From: Linnemannia elongata
Taxonomy: Eukaryota; Mortierellomycota; Mortierellomycetes; Mortierellales; Mortierellaceae
Direction: 5' to 3'
Length of the DNA: 64,000 nucleotides
Assembly: GCA_036320915.1 (NCBI GenBank)
Contig: JAXBDG010000027.1
Location: 55,935 to 119,934, forward strand
Shown here in pieces: positions 20,271 through 36,830 of the stretch (within the stretch, counting starts at the first letter, position 1; every line of letters begins with the position of its first letter). Under the pieces are notes generated by a model, which worked only from the letters and a program-made list of their open reading frames with translations, was not told the DNA's origin and searched no databases. Both the position numbers and the translations under genes were made by a program.

Positions 20271-22157
20271 CTATTTAATGGTATTCGGCTGGACCTTGGT
20301 GAATACCTGCTCTTTGCCCGACATGAGCACTCGGCACTCACTGACAAAGCCGTCGTGGCCTGCAATAAACGTCAGCAGCAGTGGATAAGCAAACGTATCG
20401 TCTATGAGATCATCCAACAATTGGAGGCGGAAAGAGTCGTAATGATAGTGCTCCAAGGTACGATCAAAAGCACCGAGTTTGCATGCCAAAACAGGCGCGC
20501 CGTCCCCCTCGTTTGTGCCAGGCTCGACTCGGATAAGAATCTTTTGGGCATAAGGGTGGGTGTATTCACCTGCAAAATTCTCAAGAAGGCGCGTCGGAGG
20601 CTTATGTTGCAAACGCGGAGGGAAGAGACTGTCCAACATTTCAGGATTGTTGTCGGCCCCAAAGAACTTGTACAGATCCTTTGTTTCCTGAACGGCAACC
20701 TCGAAAAGCCAGTCTTTTGTCTTGGGTAGGTTGAGCACGCGATCGGCAATGTAGTATGGGATTGCTCCGGTTAGCTCATTGAAAAGAGTGTTGGACAGAA
20801 CGATCACTGCAAGGTCGTCGTGGGGGAAGAGAACCATGTTGCATCGATAGCCGGGATTCTGTCCACCTACACACATAGAGATATCACGGTATCAAAAAGG
20901 TTGAGGGATTAAGAGACCATCGCTCCACAACACGTCATGGTAAAGTGCTACGTGCAGGCAACAAAATGAATAGTAAACCTTTAAACCTACCATGGAGAAC
21001 GGTGTGATGCCCCTTGTACTGCTCAATGAACCAGCCCATACCGTATGCTGAAATGCTCGAGTCGGGATCTCGAGGCGGAATGGCTTTCTGGACAATGCAA
21101 GCGGTGGTCACTCTTTCAACCGTCTCTTTGTGCAGCACTTGCACCCCATTCAGCTGTCCGTCATGCAGCATCACATTGGCCCACTTGGCAAGATCGATCA
21201 CGTTCGAGTAAATTTCGCCAGAAGCGGGTGTCGGGATGGGGTAGTGCTTGAGTGGAACTTGAAGCGTCTCTCCGCGCTGTAGAGCTTCAAACGACTTGGC
21301 TGTGTAAGGCAGCGCGTGGTTCGGACGGCTAACTAACTCTTCCACAAGTATGCCAGTCGATTGCATGCCAATAGGTCGAAACAACTTGTCGTGAACGACT
21401 TGCTCATAAGAGGTACCAGCAATCCTCCCCGCAGCCTCGCCCGCCACGCAGTACATGGTGTTGGTGTAGATGAATTTTGATCGCAAGGGTACCACTGGAT
21501 CGACGTATCTCAGCAGCTTGATGAGCTCAATCCAGTCCTTGGACCGTTGATACCATTCAAAGTCCTGCCCAACGTAACCCTAGAGTAATGATCGACAGTG
21601 AAATAGAATAATGCATAGGTGGTGAGTACTTATTAAAGCACTCATTTCAATGCGGTTTCGCAATCCCAGTAGAGCATGACGTATACTTACTGTCCGGTGA
21701 GCGAGTAGGTCAATGAAATTGATCTCAGCGGTCAGACGAGGGTCCTTGAGCCTGAACTCGGGGAGGTAATCACTGACAGGGGCATCCCACTTAGCCTTGT
21801 CCTCAGCAATCAGTTCCCCCACTGCGGCGGCAGTGAATGCCTTGGTCATTGAAGCGATGTTGGCGATTGTCTAAACCAATGTTAAAACAAAACGGACGTT
21901 GTTAGTCTCACATATATAATAGGATGGCGTGGAGGCTATTCTCACATATTGTTGCGGACCAAGAATTCAAACTTTTGATAGTTGTACTGTACCTCTGGGG
22001 TGAATGGATCCGTATCGTTTCTCTTACCAAAGCCCTGAGCGTAGGTAATCCTGCCTTTGTGGACAACAGCCACACTCATCCCTTGGATGCCAAGGTTGGC
22101 GCGCGCTTTCTCAATATCATCGGTCCACTCCTGAAAGGCGCCGGTCGTGTTTGTCAT
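20271..22157 (-). CDS. Class-C beta-lactamase-like serine hydrolase (DUF/esterase type)
   Basis: 509-aa protein from four exons: 22157-21993, 21870-21691, 21579-20991 and 20866-20271, with GT-AG borders and consistent phases. It belongs to the beta-lactamase/penicillin-binding-protein-like serine hydrolases (AmpC fold). The catalytic S-x-x-K is SMTK at the start of exon 2 (IANIASMTKAFTAAAVGEL). The Y-x-N-like motif is YTN in KFIYTNTMYCVAGEA of exon 3. The third motif is the HGG formed at the exon 3/4 border before QNPGYR. The C-terminal part looks like the extra beta domain of fungal transesterase-like members. No signal peptide is seen from this start, so it is probably intracellular. The substrate cannot be inferred; fungal members include esterases and polyketide-processing enzymes. 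Confidence 0.88.
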
Positions 22158-23658
22158 TGTGGGTATACTACCAAGGGGGTTGCAGGGGAGTGCGAAAAAA
22201 AAGATAGAGAATTCTCGATCTGCTTTCTCAGGGCAACCCTTATATATCGCAACATGTCTTGGCACGTCATGGGTGCAGGAAGTTTCTCTTGCCGTTCGAC
22301 TTTCCCGCCGTGCGCCCATCCCGCCGTTGTATTTCTTCTTGTGTGAATTAAACTTTGGTTATCGGTGTGAGCGTTTTAGGTTTCGTCAAAGGTATATAAA
22401 CCTTCTTCATCACTCTGCTTTTTCGACTCCAATCTGTTGGGATGTTCACCTCAACAAATTACTTCGCTCGAACCTATCCACAGAGGATAATTCGCCAGGA
22501 GAACCCAATGTCAAAGTGACGGGCAAGTCAAAACAGTTGTTTCGTCCAGCTGTGCGAGCGCGAGAGTCCTCAGTTAAAGAAGCACAGGTGTTGGAGCGCC
22601 TTTACGAATGATGGCCTTACCTGCACGCCATGCCAAAAATTTTGTACCACTAGTCGTATGATACAGTTCCCTCCAAAACTGCTCACATGCTTGGCATTTT
22701 TTTTTTTTTTTTTTTTTTTGTTATTCGATCGACTTTAATATTTTATCTACCCATGGAATATACTTTGGTACTAGAATGTGAGGTCGGAGCATTAGGATAG
22801 TGTTAGTTTTTATCCTTTACTTTCTTGCGCCAACCAGTGTGAGTAGTTTCGGAGCAGGCGTCAAGTTCCAAAGATACCATATCGACTTTATTTGCGTGGA
22901 GGCTCGTGATCCCTTTAACGAAACACCCCTTAAGTTTTGTTCAAAAAAAATTGAATGAGTGTCGCATCGTACGACACGATGGGTCGACTCTTGGAGTGAA
23001 CCATCGACTAACTTGAATAAACTTCGTCAATACCTTAAACACTATCTTCCATCCTTTATTTATACAGGTGAATAGAGGGCGTAGATTGGGCGAAGATGAT
23101 GAGAGGAGTAGAGAGCAGGGGTAGGTATGTGGTGATGGCGCAGGCGATGGCGCAGATGATGGCAATGCAAGAATCGAGGTACTTTGCCACCACGTAGAAG
23201 ACTAGGGGGTTCAGGGACATGACAAGCAACGTACGGATGGATGTTACATCATGTATGACACTATCATGCTTTATAATGCTCTGGCTGATTTTAATTTAAC
23301 GACTTTAATTAAACGGGTTATTGTAAGCAGTAGGTAGCCTTGATGTTACGATCTGCTGAGGGTAAACCTATTGTTCTATAGATTTGTTCGAAAGAACAAA
23401 TATCTCCTTTCTTTTTTCATGTTTTCTTTTTTCATGTATTCTTTTATCATATTTACTTCCGCAAGTGTAAGCAGGATGGTTAATCAAATATAGCTACAAG
23501 ATTGACTAGTGTACTATGCCTGCTATTTGCTCGCGACATTTATTTATTTTTATTATCTCAAACTCCTTTGCAATGGAATAGACTAGGAAGGAATGGAGGA
23601 TGGCGGCGCATTTGTGCAACCGGAAATATCATAGCGCAGGCTTCAAGACATGAGAATC
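22158..23658. other. AT-rich intergenic region
   Basis: It includes a T-run at about 22698-22720, a TATATAAA at 22393-22400, and GATGGCGCAG repeats near 23130-23160. No gene is recognised. Confidence 0.4.
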
Positions 23659-26418
23659 TTAGTTAGGAGTCCACACGGAATCTTCGCCCTCATCCTTGCA
23701 CCGACGAAGCTTCGTCGCAGGTTCGTCCTTTTGATCATCTCCGCCTTGGTCCCCGTCAGTCTGCTCCAACTGTCGCTTGTTTTCCTTGAGCAAATCCAGT
23801 GCCTGCATATGGTTCTTGAGGCAGAGGTCGTGAAAGTTGTTCTTGTCCATGTTCAGCGAAATGCACTGGAGTGCATCTCCTTGAATAAGCCAGACCCGCC
23901 CGCCTCGCCTGATCTCCGGAAATGTGCATTCAACACCCGCAAACTCGAACGGATAAGCAATCACAACACCTAGGAACCGCTTGGGGTGGCCGGTACAATA
24001 CTTCTGAAGCATCGTCTCTTGAAGGTGACCTTGGACCTCATCAGTCTCGGCCGTAGAAAACGAACTCTGGCCTTCTGTTCTTGTCATCTCGCGTCGACAT
24101 TTCAATTGAACGAAAACGGGACAGTAGCCATGATTGTCGAGATGAAGAACAAATACAACGTCGGGTCCTGATGCTGTCTCGACAGGGAGGTAAAACGGCG
24201 GAACTGACTTCCCATCTTTGCATGAGCCGTGGTAGACATGAGTATCCAGAAACGTATCCAGAGACATAGTTTCAAAGTCGGTCCGGAGGGTTTGGTGATT
24301 GGCGTATCCAGCAATTTCGGCCTTGCCATTCAACATGGGATACCAAGACTTCTCCCAATTCGGAACTAAATCTGTGGTGGATAGGATTTTGTCGTGGAAA
24401 ACGTGTGCCAGGCTAGGTAACACTACAATTTCCCATTGGTGTCCATTGACTGACGCCTTCGATCCCGAATCGAGGAACGCAGAGATCGCACTGTAAAAGT
24501 GCGGGTCACTTCGACGAAAGTAGTTCACGGTAGCACGCAGTGCAAGGGGCTCATCGAGGACCGTCGCCGTGTGTTCGCCTAAAGGAAGAATTCTCCCGAC
24601 AGAAGCTTCCACCAGCGGCGCCTCCTCCTTATTGAGAAGCAAAGGACGCCCGTACAGGTAGTGCTCAAGCACAAAAGCCTTGAGGATGGTTGATATGTTT
24701 TGATATTTTCCGTATCGCCACTCGAAATTGTGGGCCGTTTGAATCATTCGCGATATGTCGAAGACGATGTTCCCGCCGCTGTAATACCGGGACTCCGTTG
24801 ATGACAACCTATCTTCCGTTTCCTTGATCGCCTGTCTCCAATCGAACCCGCCATTGTTGGGCATAGTCATATGCTCTAATTAAATATAGAACAATCCATT
24901 GGATATTGAACGATGAGATAGCGCATCTTGATTTCGCCATCTTCCGCAGCTTCTATTCCTTCCTTTCTAGCTTAAGGCAGTAAAACATTCGACCTAGCTT
25001 ACCGATAACGGAAACAATGGGCCTAAAACGCCCACGCAAGCGCGCAAAGAGCTCTGGTATCGATTCGTCCGGCACACGAGCGTTGAAAATATTTCTGGCC
25101 TCGGAATTAGGTAACGAGCGACACACAAGGTCTCGGTAGTGTTGGACTTGCTCGAGCGATTCCCAGCCTTGGAAATCGGTGAATGGTGCAAGTTGCGTGT
25201 GGTAACCTTTGATGAAAGATGGATCTTCGCACCATTTCGTATGGAAAACGCTGAGGTCATTCCCACAAGGTACCACGCAAAACTGGTTGCGGTCGGCAGA
25301 GATCCCGTAGAACCCGTGAACCAAGGGAGCAAGGATCGGTCGCATATATTTGTCAATAGAGGCAGCTCCGACTCGTTGCTCAGCTTCTGGAGGTAGCTGT
25401 CGTGTGGGGAAGGATCCAAATTCATGTTTGCCAAGATTTTGAGCTTCATCAATCACCAAAAGAATGGTGTAGTCGAAGCTCTGGGTGGGCGTGTCAAAAG
25501 TAAGGTCCAGAAGGCGTTGGCGAAGACTGGAAAATCGTTCACGAACGAAAGGGCCTATGATCGTGATGTATACGGAGTGAAGTTGGATTGTATCCGCAAC
25601 CGAAGTGAACAGCATATCAAACAGGTCCTCAAGACCAATCGAGTCGAAACCAACTTGCAGCAGGATCCAGTCTTTGCAAGTAAATGTCGTTCCTTCGCGC
25701 TCTGCAATGTCGAGACAATGGTGCAATATTATGATACGAGTAAGAACGAGAGCCAGCGCCAGGATGTGAACGTGGATGTTACTTTTCAAATCACGATTTT
25801 GGCATCGTTTCGTTTGCTGGACTAATGTGAGAAAGCTGAGGAGATCATCTGAGCCCCAATCCGTTTCGCTCCCGTTGAAATAGAAGCCCCAGTTCTTAGA
25901 GAGCATCTCGATAGCCGTCCTCGTTTTCCCACATCCAGAGACACCGAAGAAAGTCAACAGGGGGATCGCTCGCCCACGAATCCTTTCGAGCGCTCTATCA
26001 GCAGTACTTGGAGGTTCCTGTGTCTCGACCGATTCTGGTAGGTTTAGAAACAGGAGACTGGGTTGGTTCGTTTCCGCGTCTGCACGAAGAAGAACAAAGG
26101 GTAGACCGCTCAGCTCTCCTTCTGTTGTTGGGACGTTCGCATCACCTTTCACGAATTGGACGAGGCTTGTGTACTTGTCCGAGTCGGGTGCAAAGAAGTC
26201 GTCCTCAATCTTTGCAACAAGTTGTTGCCATTTCTCTTCTATTTAAATGCAGCGGAAACGAAGTCAGTATTGCTCCACTCCTCAGGCATCGGCACGTAGT
26301 CATTAGAGGCTGAACTTCAAGTAGGCTACAATTCAAAAACAATATAGTGACGTACCTGACAGCCGTGCACCAGGACGAGATTGGGAAGTAGGGGCTCGAG
26401 CAGGGACAGGTGCATGAA
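23659..26418 (-). CDS. Crinkler-type P-loop NTPase plus PD-(D/E)XK nuclease, 5' end missing
   Basis: Exons: <26418-26356, 26238-25003 and 24875-23659, all with phase-1 junctions. The first exon encodes a Pro/Arg/Ser linker. The second starts with a short helical segment (EKWQQLVAKIEDDFF) and then a P-loop NTPase: Walker A GVSGCGKTR and Walker B LLVIDEAQNLG. The third encodes a restriction-endonuclease-fold domain with the active-site pattern PDVVFVL...VFVQLKC. This NTPase-nuclease arrangement is the one described for many Crinkler (CRN) effectors and CRN-like proteins of fungi and oomycetes. The usual N-terminal header is not present. The gene begins right after an acceptor (TAG at about 26419-26421, two CTAAC branch motifs before it), with only about 110 bp left before a 23-kb mobile element, so its upstream exon has been displaced. 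See the RecQ-like gene at 49617-51380. Confidence 0.8.
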
Positions 26419-26535
26419 CTATATTGGCACAATTGGACGAGAGGGATGTGTTAGCAATATGTTAGTGGTGCATGCACAATAGACATAGCATATGTACAAG
26501 GTTAATTAATAAGAACAAAGGGTGTCGTTACCTTG

Positions 26536-29925
<3,390 letters not shown>

Positions 29926-30160
29926 TGATACGCCCGTCCGCGCCGAAGCCAACAGGACCACATCAGAAGAAGCAGAATTGCGTTTGTCCTTGCAATGCAC
30001 ACCCAACGAACCACAAAATAAATCTCGTACAACAACGACATCTATATCTCTTTTTCTTTTTATTTATTTGCATACTGTTCATAAGCAAACCAATTCCAAC
30101 ACTTCCATATCACAACAGCAGAAAAGTATTCTAGACACATTTCCACTCATAACTCCCTCG

Positions 30161-31270
30161 ATGCCTACCGTCCTCTGCCCACACTTTGATCGAAGACTTT
30201 GCCGGATCCCTCCGGAGGAACAAACCGAGGAGCATAACAAGAGATACCATGAGAAGATTGCGGTTCTTGTTCAACGACCTGGACTCCCCGATATCATGGT
30301 TGAACGCAGCGAGGAACACGATAATCATTATCCATGTCCGTCGACCCAATGCCAAGTAACCACCAATGTTCGTCAGAATGTGTTGAAGCATATTGCTGTC
30401 TGCCGTTTTGTACGCTCCGATGACACCGCTCGCTTCCGTTTACTCCGCCAACAACTAGGACGACAGCAGCGGGCGCGTCAGGCTCCCTACCCAGCGACAA
30501 GTGCCTCTTCAAGCGCAAGCTCAGGCCATCGAGCTCCCATGAGTCCATTTCTACAGCCCGACATCGACATGGACGGCTCCAACGAGGAGCAAGTGCAAGG
30601 CATAGTTCGGTTCCAGAACACCGTTATGGCCCTTCTTGGGTACAGTCAGATGGGGTCTGAGCGGCTATATCAGATCGAGGACAGCATCGATAATCTCAAG
30701 GCCGACCTTTCGACATCGTTTAAACAACTGATGGATAATAACAAGGACCTTTCCGCCAAGCAAAACAAGATCATTGAAAATATTGTGAAACTGATGAACA
30801 AGACTGAGGGACTGCTTAACAGGATCGAGAGGTTCACATTTGAGAAGCCTGGGTGGCAGACAGGTAAACACTTGATCTCCTTATGCATGTGGCTGTGCGT
30901 TTTCTCAAATTAACATAACTCTTACGTTTTTTTTTTCTTAGATTCACAGGAAAGATTCACCATGCCAGGAAGTTCTGTCGATGGACACTTTAGGCTTGGT
31001 GTCGACCTGAGACGCTACATCCCGCATCTTGATGACCACGATCAAGTTATCTCAGAGTCCGAGTCCCCAGAGTATGAAAATAGCTTGGAAAGAAACATGG
31101 CGCAGGCTCAAGTTACTGCACACCACAATGAGGAATTCTCGCGTGGGATGGCTGGAGAAGAGAATAAAATGAAGATAGCGAAGAAGGACTCACAGGACAT
31201 GGAGGATGCAGCTGAGGAGATGGGAGAAGTGCATAAGGATGAGGATGTGAAGGAGGAGGCGGAGGAGTGA
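30161..31270 (+). CDS. Cargo gene: putative zinc-finger/coiled-coil protein
   Basis: 343-aa protein from exons 30161-30863 and 30942-31270 (phase 1). The start at 30161 (MPTVLCPHFDRRLC) is preferred over an upstream in-frame start that would translate T-rich leader. The N-terminus has a Cys/His arrangement (YPCPSTQCQVTTNV, then KHIAVC) consistent with a C2HC-like finger. The middle (about residues 150-230) is heptad-rich and probably coiled coil (SIDNLKADLSTSFKQLM, NKIIENIVKLMNKTEGLL). The C-terminus is strongly acidic, with a Lys/Glu-rich tail. No known family was recognised. It lies 0.24 kb inside the left inverted repeat and is transcribed toward the element interior, so it travels with the element and may be an accessory DNA-binding protein. 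Confidence 0.65.
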
Positions 31271-32136
31271 AAGGAGGTGCGCAAAGGAGAGAGTGTAAAG
31301 GAGGAGAAGGCTATATGCAAACAACAAAAGTCGTCCTGAACCCCACCATCATGCTCGTTATTTTTCTGATTACGTTTGACCATAGTATACAATGTAAACC
31401 CCCCTTTCAAAGCCCTTGGCACCAACGCCTTTACACATTGCAGATGGTTCTCTTTCTCTGTGCCGTTGACCCGTTAGTACTCACTCCCGACCTACGCCAA
31501 CCACTCGGTCAAAATTACACTTACTGACACATAAACACAGTTGATCAACAGGCCTTACCCGTCTACAAGTGCGTGCTACGAGTCTAAGATAGTCAAAAGG
31601 GACACATGCCTACTTTACTTGGGCCGGGGAGGGGGGGTGGGGGGTGGTGGAGAATACCACAAAGAAAAGATAGTGTCCCTCACAGTACAAACGTAGCATG
31701 CAATGTGCAACCCATCCCTTAACTACGATCGGCAACGGTGTCTTATTTTATTCATAATCACACAAAGCAGCACATATGAAACCGTCGAAAGAAGAGTTTC
31801 CCTAACCATACTTTATCGGGTGGGCGCGCAGCTACGAGAGTAAAGGGCCTGCAAAGAAAGAGTCGTCCACAAACCAGTTACTTTTCGCCTAAATTCCCTT
31901 CCCTTCTTCATTTCTTTCCTTCTCCCGCTGCCAAAACACGACCGTAGGCACATCCTTTACCCATCTGTTAACACCCGCAGCACGATACACATCCATGATT
32001 TGCTCCCTTCTTTTACCATCTTACAACCTCAATTTAGACCACGTCAAAGACTTTGTATTTGAATAAAAAAAAAATCACATAATATCATATGTCTTTAATT
32101 GAGTATTCTTCAGGCTTCATTCTCTTGTTTCATATT
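31271..32136. other. Spacer inside the element, with a G-rich tract
   Basis: 31621-31651 contains runs of G (GGGCCGGGGAGGGGGGG and GGGGGGTGG) that could form a G-quadruplex on the + strand. No gene is recognised; the spacer lies between the convergent 3' ends of the cargo gene and the MULE gene. Confidence 0.5.
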
Positions 32137-35100
32137 TTACCATTTTTTCGCCTCCTCCTCAACCCTTTCTCTCCCTTCACATGCACCATTACTGGCCAGG
32201 GCATCCATACTCCCGCTTCTCTGCCTTCTTGAACCTCGCCCCTCGCCGGACTTTGACTTTGGCCCTCTCTGCATCTTCTTTGGCAAGTCTACCTCCTCAA
32301 CATCACCGCCGTCGCTGCCATCATCGTCTCCCGTTCTTGTTCGTTTGACAGCAACGCGAACACCATTTCCATTGGCTGCTGTAGATTTGGCCGCCTTGGT
32401 CGCTTTGGTCGCCTTGATTGCTTTGGTTGCCTTGATCGCATTGGTCGCCTTGGTCGCTTTGGTCGCTTGGATTGCTGCACCAGTGGTAATAGTCTTGCTT
32501 GCTTTCTTGATGGCCTTGGACTTCCAACCGTGCGGAAGGCTAACTCCACGTGGACGACCTTCTCCTTTCAGGTCATTTTCGGTTCCATCGACTATACTGT
32601 CTAGATCCAATCCCTTGCTCAAATCTGCGCCCACTGTTCCAGGCACTTGTGACTGTTGAACTAGAAGGCGAGCACCCTCTTCAAGGGCTTGCATCGTCTC
32701 CGCGATCCCGTCCAGCTTACTGGTGTTTTTGACGAGACTTTTGGCGGAGATAAGGATCCTGTTCCCTGGGGCTTTGGGTTGTGTTGAATGACGAGCAACA
32801 GGTGGAGGTCGAAGGATAGAGTTAGAGTCGTCCATAAAGGTATCGATGGATAGATCCGTGCCGACAGGGTCTTTGCTGGCACCCTCGTTGACTGTTACCG
32901 TCTGTGCGCGGAGGAAAGGTTTGTCGGAGAGTTGTTGCTTGAGGTTCGGATCAAATTGTTTCCCCTCTTTGTACCAGCGTGGCAGAATCATGCAAGGGTG
33001 AAAAAGGAATCGTGCATCCTCCATCATCAAACAAAAGAAATGCCTACAAACAATGCCCTTATTCTGTTGCAATGCGCAGGTACAGAAGTAGGTGCGGTTT
33101 GTTCGTAAGATCACATACTCTGGGCGCGTGCTTTTTCCTGTGTCAGCCATAGAAGAGACACGGAAAACCCCTTCCGATGTGTGCCTGGGGATGGACGCGA
33201 GCAAAGCATGAACCGAGCCACGCTGAAGTTGTTCGGCGCGGGATAGTTTTGACTGGAGGGAATGAATGGAATAAACCGGCGATTAGTGCATTTTCCTTTG
33301 TGTTACATAAACCAAGGAAAAAATGCTCGTAAAAGAATGAAAAAGTAGCAAAGAGGATTCTCTAAACTCTTAAAGGAATCTTTGAGTTTGCCCACTTCAC
33401 GTGATTAACAGGACTTATGAACTTTGAAACGGTTTTACGTTTCTCTTTTTTGTTTTCCCTCTTTTCGGACAATTCTCCCTCTTTTCGGACAATTCTATCT
33501 CTTTTTTTTTTTGTTTTCGGACAATTCTCTCTCTCTTTTTTTTTCTACCCTCTCCTTTTTTTACTTATTTTTCGTTGCATTTCTTGAAATCCCTCCCTCC
33601 TTTGTGTTTTCGTTTCCTCACCCTCTCTTTCCGCTCTTTCATCTCTTTCTCTTCCTCCCTCTCTTCCTCCCTCTCATCCCTCCCTCTCATCCCTCCCTCT
33701 CCTCCCTCTCTCTACCTCCCTCTCATCACTCTCTCTCTTTCCTCTCACTCATCATTCTCTCTCTACACTTCATACAATGTTGTATCATGTTCCTACTACT
33801 GCTTCTATCGTCACTCCTTATTGTGGATGGTAGGGAGCCTATTGGTACTCTGGATGTCGTTGCGGCAACGTCTCAAGCGGTTTTATAAACCGTTATTTAG
33901 AGACCGCGTTATCAGAGGCGACAGATTGTGTAAAGATCCTAGCTCTCTTGAGTAAGTTGACCTTGAGAATGGCCAGCAGGCTCTTGACTATGAGAAGTCG
34001 ACGATGCTTGGTGCTGGAAGCAGCTGTCGTTGGCATGGCGATTGATTCGTTTCTCAAGCATTGTGATTGAAGGTTCCCTCTTTCCTTTTTTTAATCATCA
34101 TTACATATTGAATAGACTTTTTTAAACACTCGCACGCATAAACCTTTACTTTTTTTTATTATTCTTTCTTATTCCTTTCTTATTCCTTTCTCATTCCTGT
34201 CTTTTCTTTGCTTGGTTTGGCTGTTAATGTGCCATGCAATGGGTGTGCGGCTCACCGTTGTTTTGTATCTTATTTTGGGTGGGCTTAGTCGTTTCACTTC
34301 TGTGATGACATCTATGCAAGGCGATGTTGTGACTGCCCTTTTTTCTGATTGTCCAATTCTATTGTTGCCTCTGATCATCCGCGGCCCTTACTGTTGTTCC
34401 AGTTTCCCGATGCCTTTTCATTTTTGTTTCTGACCACCATGTTCCTGTATTTAGAGTGCGTTGACTGGACCTATTTTTTTTCTCCAAGTGCCCCATTGTC
34501 TGTTGATGGTCGATCATTGCGATTTAGCCTTTTGTTCGCGTCTCCTTCTGCCAATTGAAGATTAACATTTTTTTTTTTTTTTTTTTTTTATTGCACCAAT
34601 GCATTGTCCATTGTAAATACTGCTTTATTCTCAGGGTGCATTGGCAATCCAGCTTATTATTAACCATGTCAGTTAACTTTATATTGAAAATGTTAGTGTA
34701 TATGAACTTGATAGTCAATGTGAAGAAAGAGACCGTTCTCTATTATGCACGGCTATATGTTAATATACAGGAGCAGCCATACAGCTAGGGACATCAGTAC
34801 ATAGGGGCTGATGTCTCATATAATGCACTTCATTGAAAAAAAGGTAACTAAAATACACCCGTGCCATAAAAATAAATGCCTTGAGGCCTACACCATATTT
34901 TTTTCCTTTTTTTTCTCTTATTATGTTCCTTATTCCCATTTCTCTCAGAACTGCAATCTTTATCTCTACTAATCAAATTAACAATGGAAAAAGCACCCAA
35001 AGGAAATAATAAACCTCCTTCTGAACCAAGGTTTCCAATTATACTTCGCGATAGGACGTAGGTTGGAAGACACTTACGCTCTCTACTGTCTGTTATGCGC

Positions 35101-36046
35101 TATACTGATTGTTAAGTTTATTGCTTTTTTCAGTTCACTCCATACTAATGTTTTCTGTCCATTTCTGTTTTTCCAATTAATACCCTTCCTTTTGCCTTTC
35201 CCAGGGGAAAGGTATCGTCTACGCGTCATGTAATTCCCTCTAAAAATAATCACTTCACTCGAAGCTTGACAAAGACAGAGGAGGAAAAGGTGTGGAAGAT
35301 GAGAAAAATGCCGATGGTATGGAGGGCGTGGAGGAACTAAAGGGGGAGAAGAAGACTACACTACGACGGTGATGTCAATACGCATAAACTAACCACAGGA
35401 CATCCAACCGCCCATTTTCTTCTCCCTCGACAGTGCGGCCATTTCCCTCTACTTTGCACACATGCCCAACTAAAGTGTTCAGCATGAGTGATAATACTTT
35501 TTGTGATTTCGACTTTGTTTTTGAAATGCTCATCCTAACTCTTACGTTCATCCCCCAGATCTTTTTCGCCTGTATTTTATTTCTAACTTTTTGCTCTCAC
35601 ATCGCCATTAACGTTAGAGGAGACGATCACGAACAAACGCGCTTTGAACATCTTGGCGTCAGTTTGATCACATAAATAAAATCAAGTTCATATATCGTTC
35701 GCTCTTTAATCCACCTTTCTTCACTTTTCTCTCTTTCATCATCTATTCTTTCTATCGCTCCTCCAATCACCTGTTAGACGCCACCGGCAGGACAAAACAA
35801 TAATAAGAGAGGCAAACGAACTCCACTAGCAACTGTCGTCCATGATACCCAGCAACTCATTTAAGGACACTCCATCAGAGAAGTGGTCAACTCAGACAGG
35901 ATCTCGCTCGGATCTACAATTAATATCAGGAACAGGAACAAGAGAACATTCTCCTCCAAAAATAAGTCCACTTAACAAGATCTCCCCCGAGAACAAAGGA
36001 AGCGCTCTTCCATCAATTCAACACAGGCCGACTGAAACCATGTACG

Positions 36047-36830
36047 ATGGCCAACGGTTCATTCAAGAAACGGGAGGCGTGCAGGTGCATGTCGAGACGA
36101 TCCGACGGAATCTGCGAGGCGAAAGAATCCGGGCACGCGTGCAACAAAGGAGGCTTGATCTCCAACCCAATCCATGTGTGGGATCGGCTTGCATTTGTCC
36201 GGTCACACATAGACTGGACAGTGGCTGACTGGAAGCGAGTCATGCTCACTGATGAGGGCATGATCAGCTGCGTGGGCTCCTTTATCAGGAAGTACAGCGA
36301 CCGAGAGCACAGCTGTCTGCAGCTTCATCAAATCTGCACATCGCTACAAGGTGGGAGAGGGAAAATGCTGATCAGGGGATGCATTACTCTTTTTGAACCA
36401 GGAGACCTTTCCGGTACATGGGTTGTTGGATTTGGAATTCTTCTTTACCATCGTCAACGATTATGTTCTAATCTCATACATTTGGCACGGCATGTATCCT
36501 GCGGAATCAAACCTTCAGAAAGACAACTCTCAGGTTCATACTGTAAACGTCGTACAACAATGGCTTGCCGAGCAGTAGTTTACTGTTCTTGAGGGGCCAG
36601 CCAACTCTCCGGACCACAACATCATCTAGCACGTCTGAGGCTCTATCAAGCATAAACTCGCCCAAGAGCTGGCGCCGAGAAGCATGAAAGATCTCTGGGA
36701 GCGCGTGCAGGATATTTGAGCAACTCTCCAGGAGGACTGCCTGTATGACCTATGCTAGAACTTGCCCAGACGCATGAAGAAGGGGGTCCGAAACAGAAGA
36801 TGGTACACCAAATATTAATCGGCCACGCCA
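36047..36830 (+). pseudogene. Tc1/mariner transposase relic
   Basis: The broken + strand frames retain the DDE region of a Tc1-like transposase: SHIDWTVADWKRVMLTDEG (first Asp), then GKMLIRGCITLFEPGDLS, then in another frame FTIVNDYVLISYIWHGM and QKDNSQVHTVNVVQQWLAEQ (second Asp), then PANSPDHNII. The codon expected for the third acidic residue (Glu) is TAG, and several more stops and frame changes occur through LAQELAPRSMKDLWERVQDI to MKKGVRNRRWYTKY near 36820. This is an old inactive copy; terminal repeats were not found. Confidence 0.8.

Noticed and set aside
26205..26432. A short Cys-rich frame just left of the element
   Set aside because: It is an alternative frame of the first visible exon of the Crinkler-type gene; the splice-consistent frame is Pro/Arg-rich.
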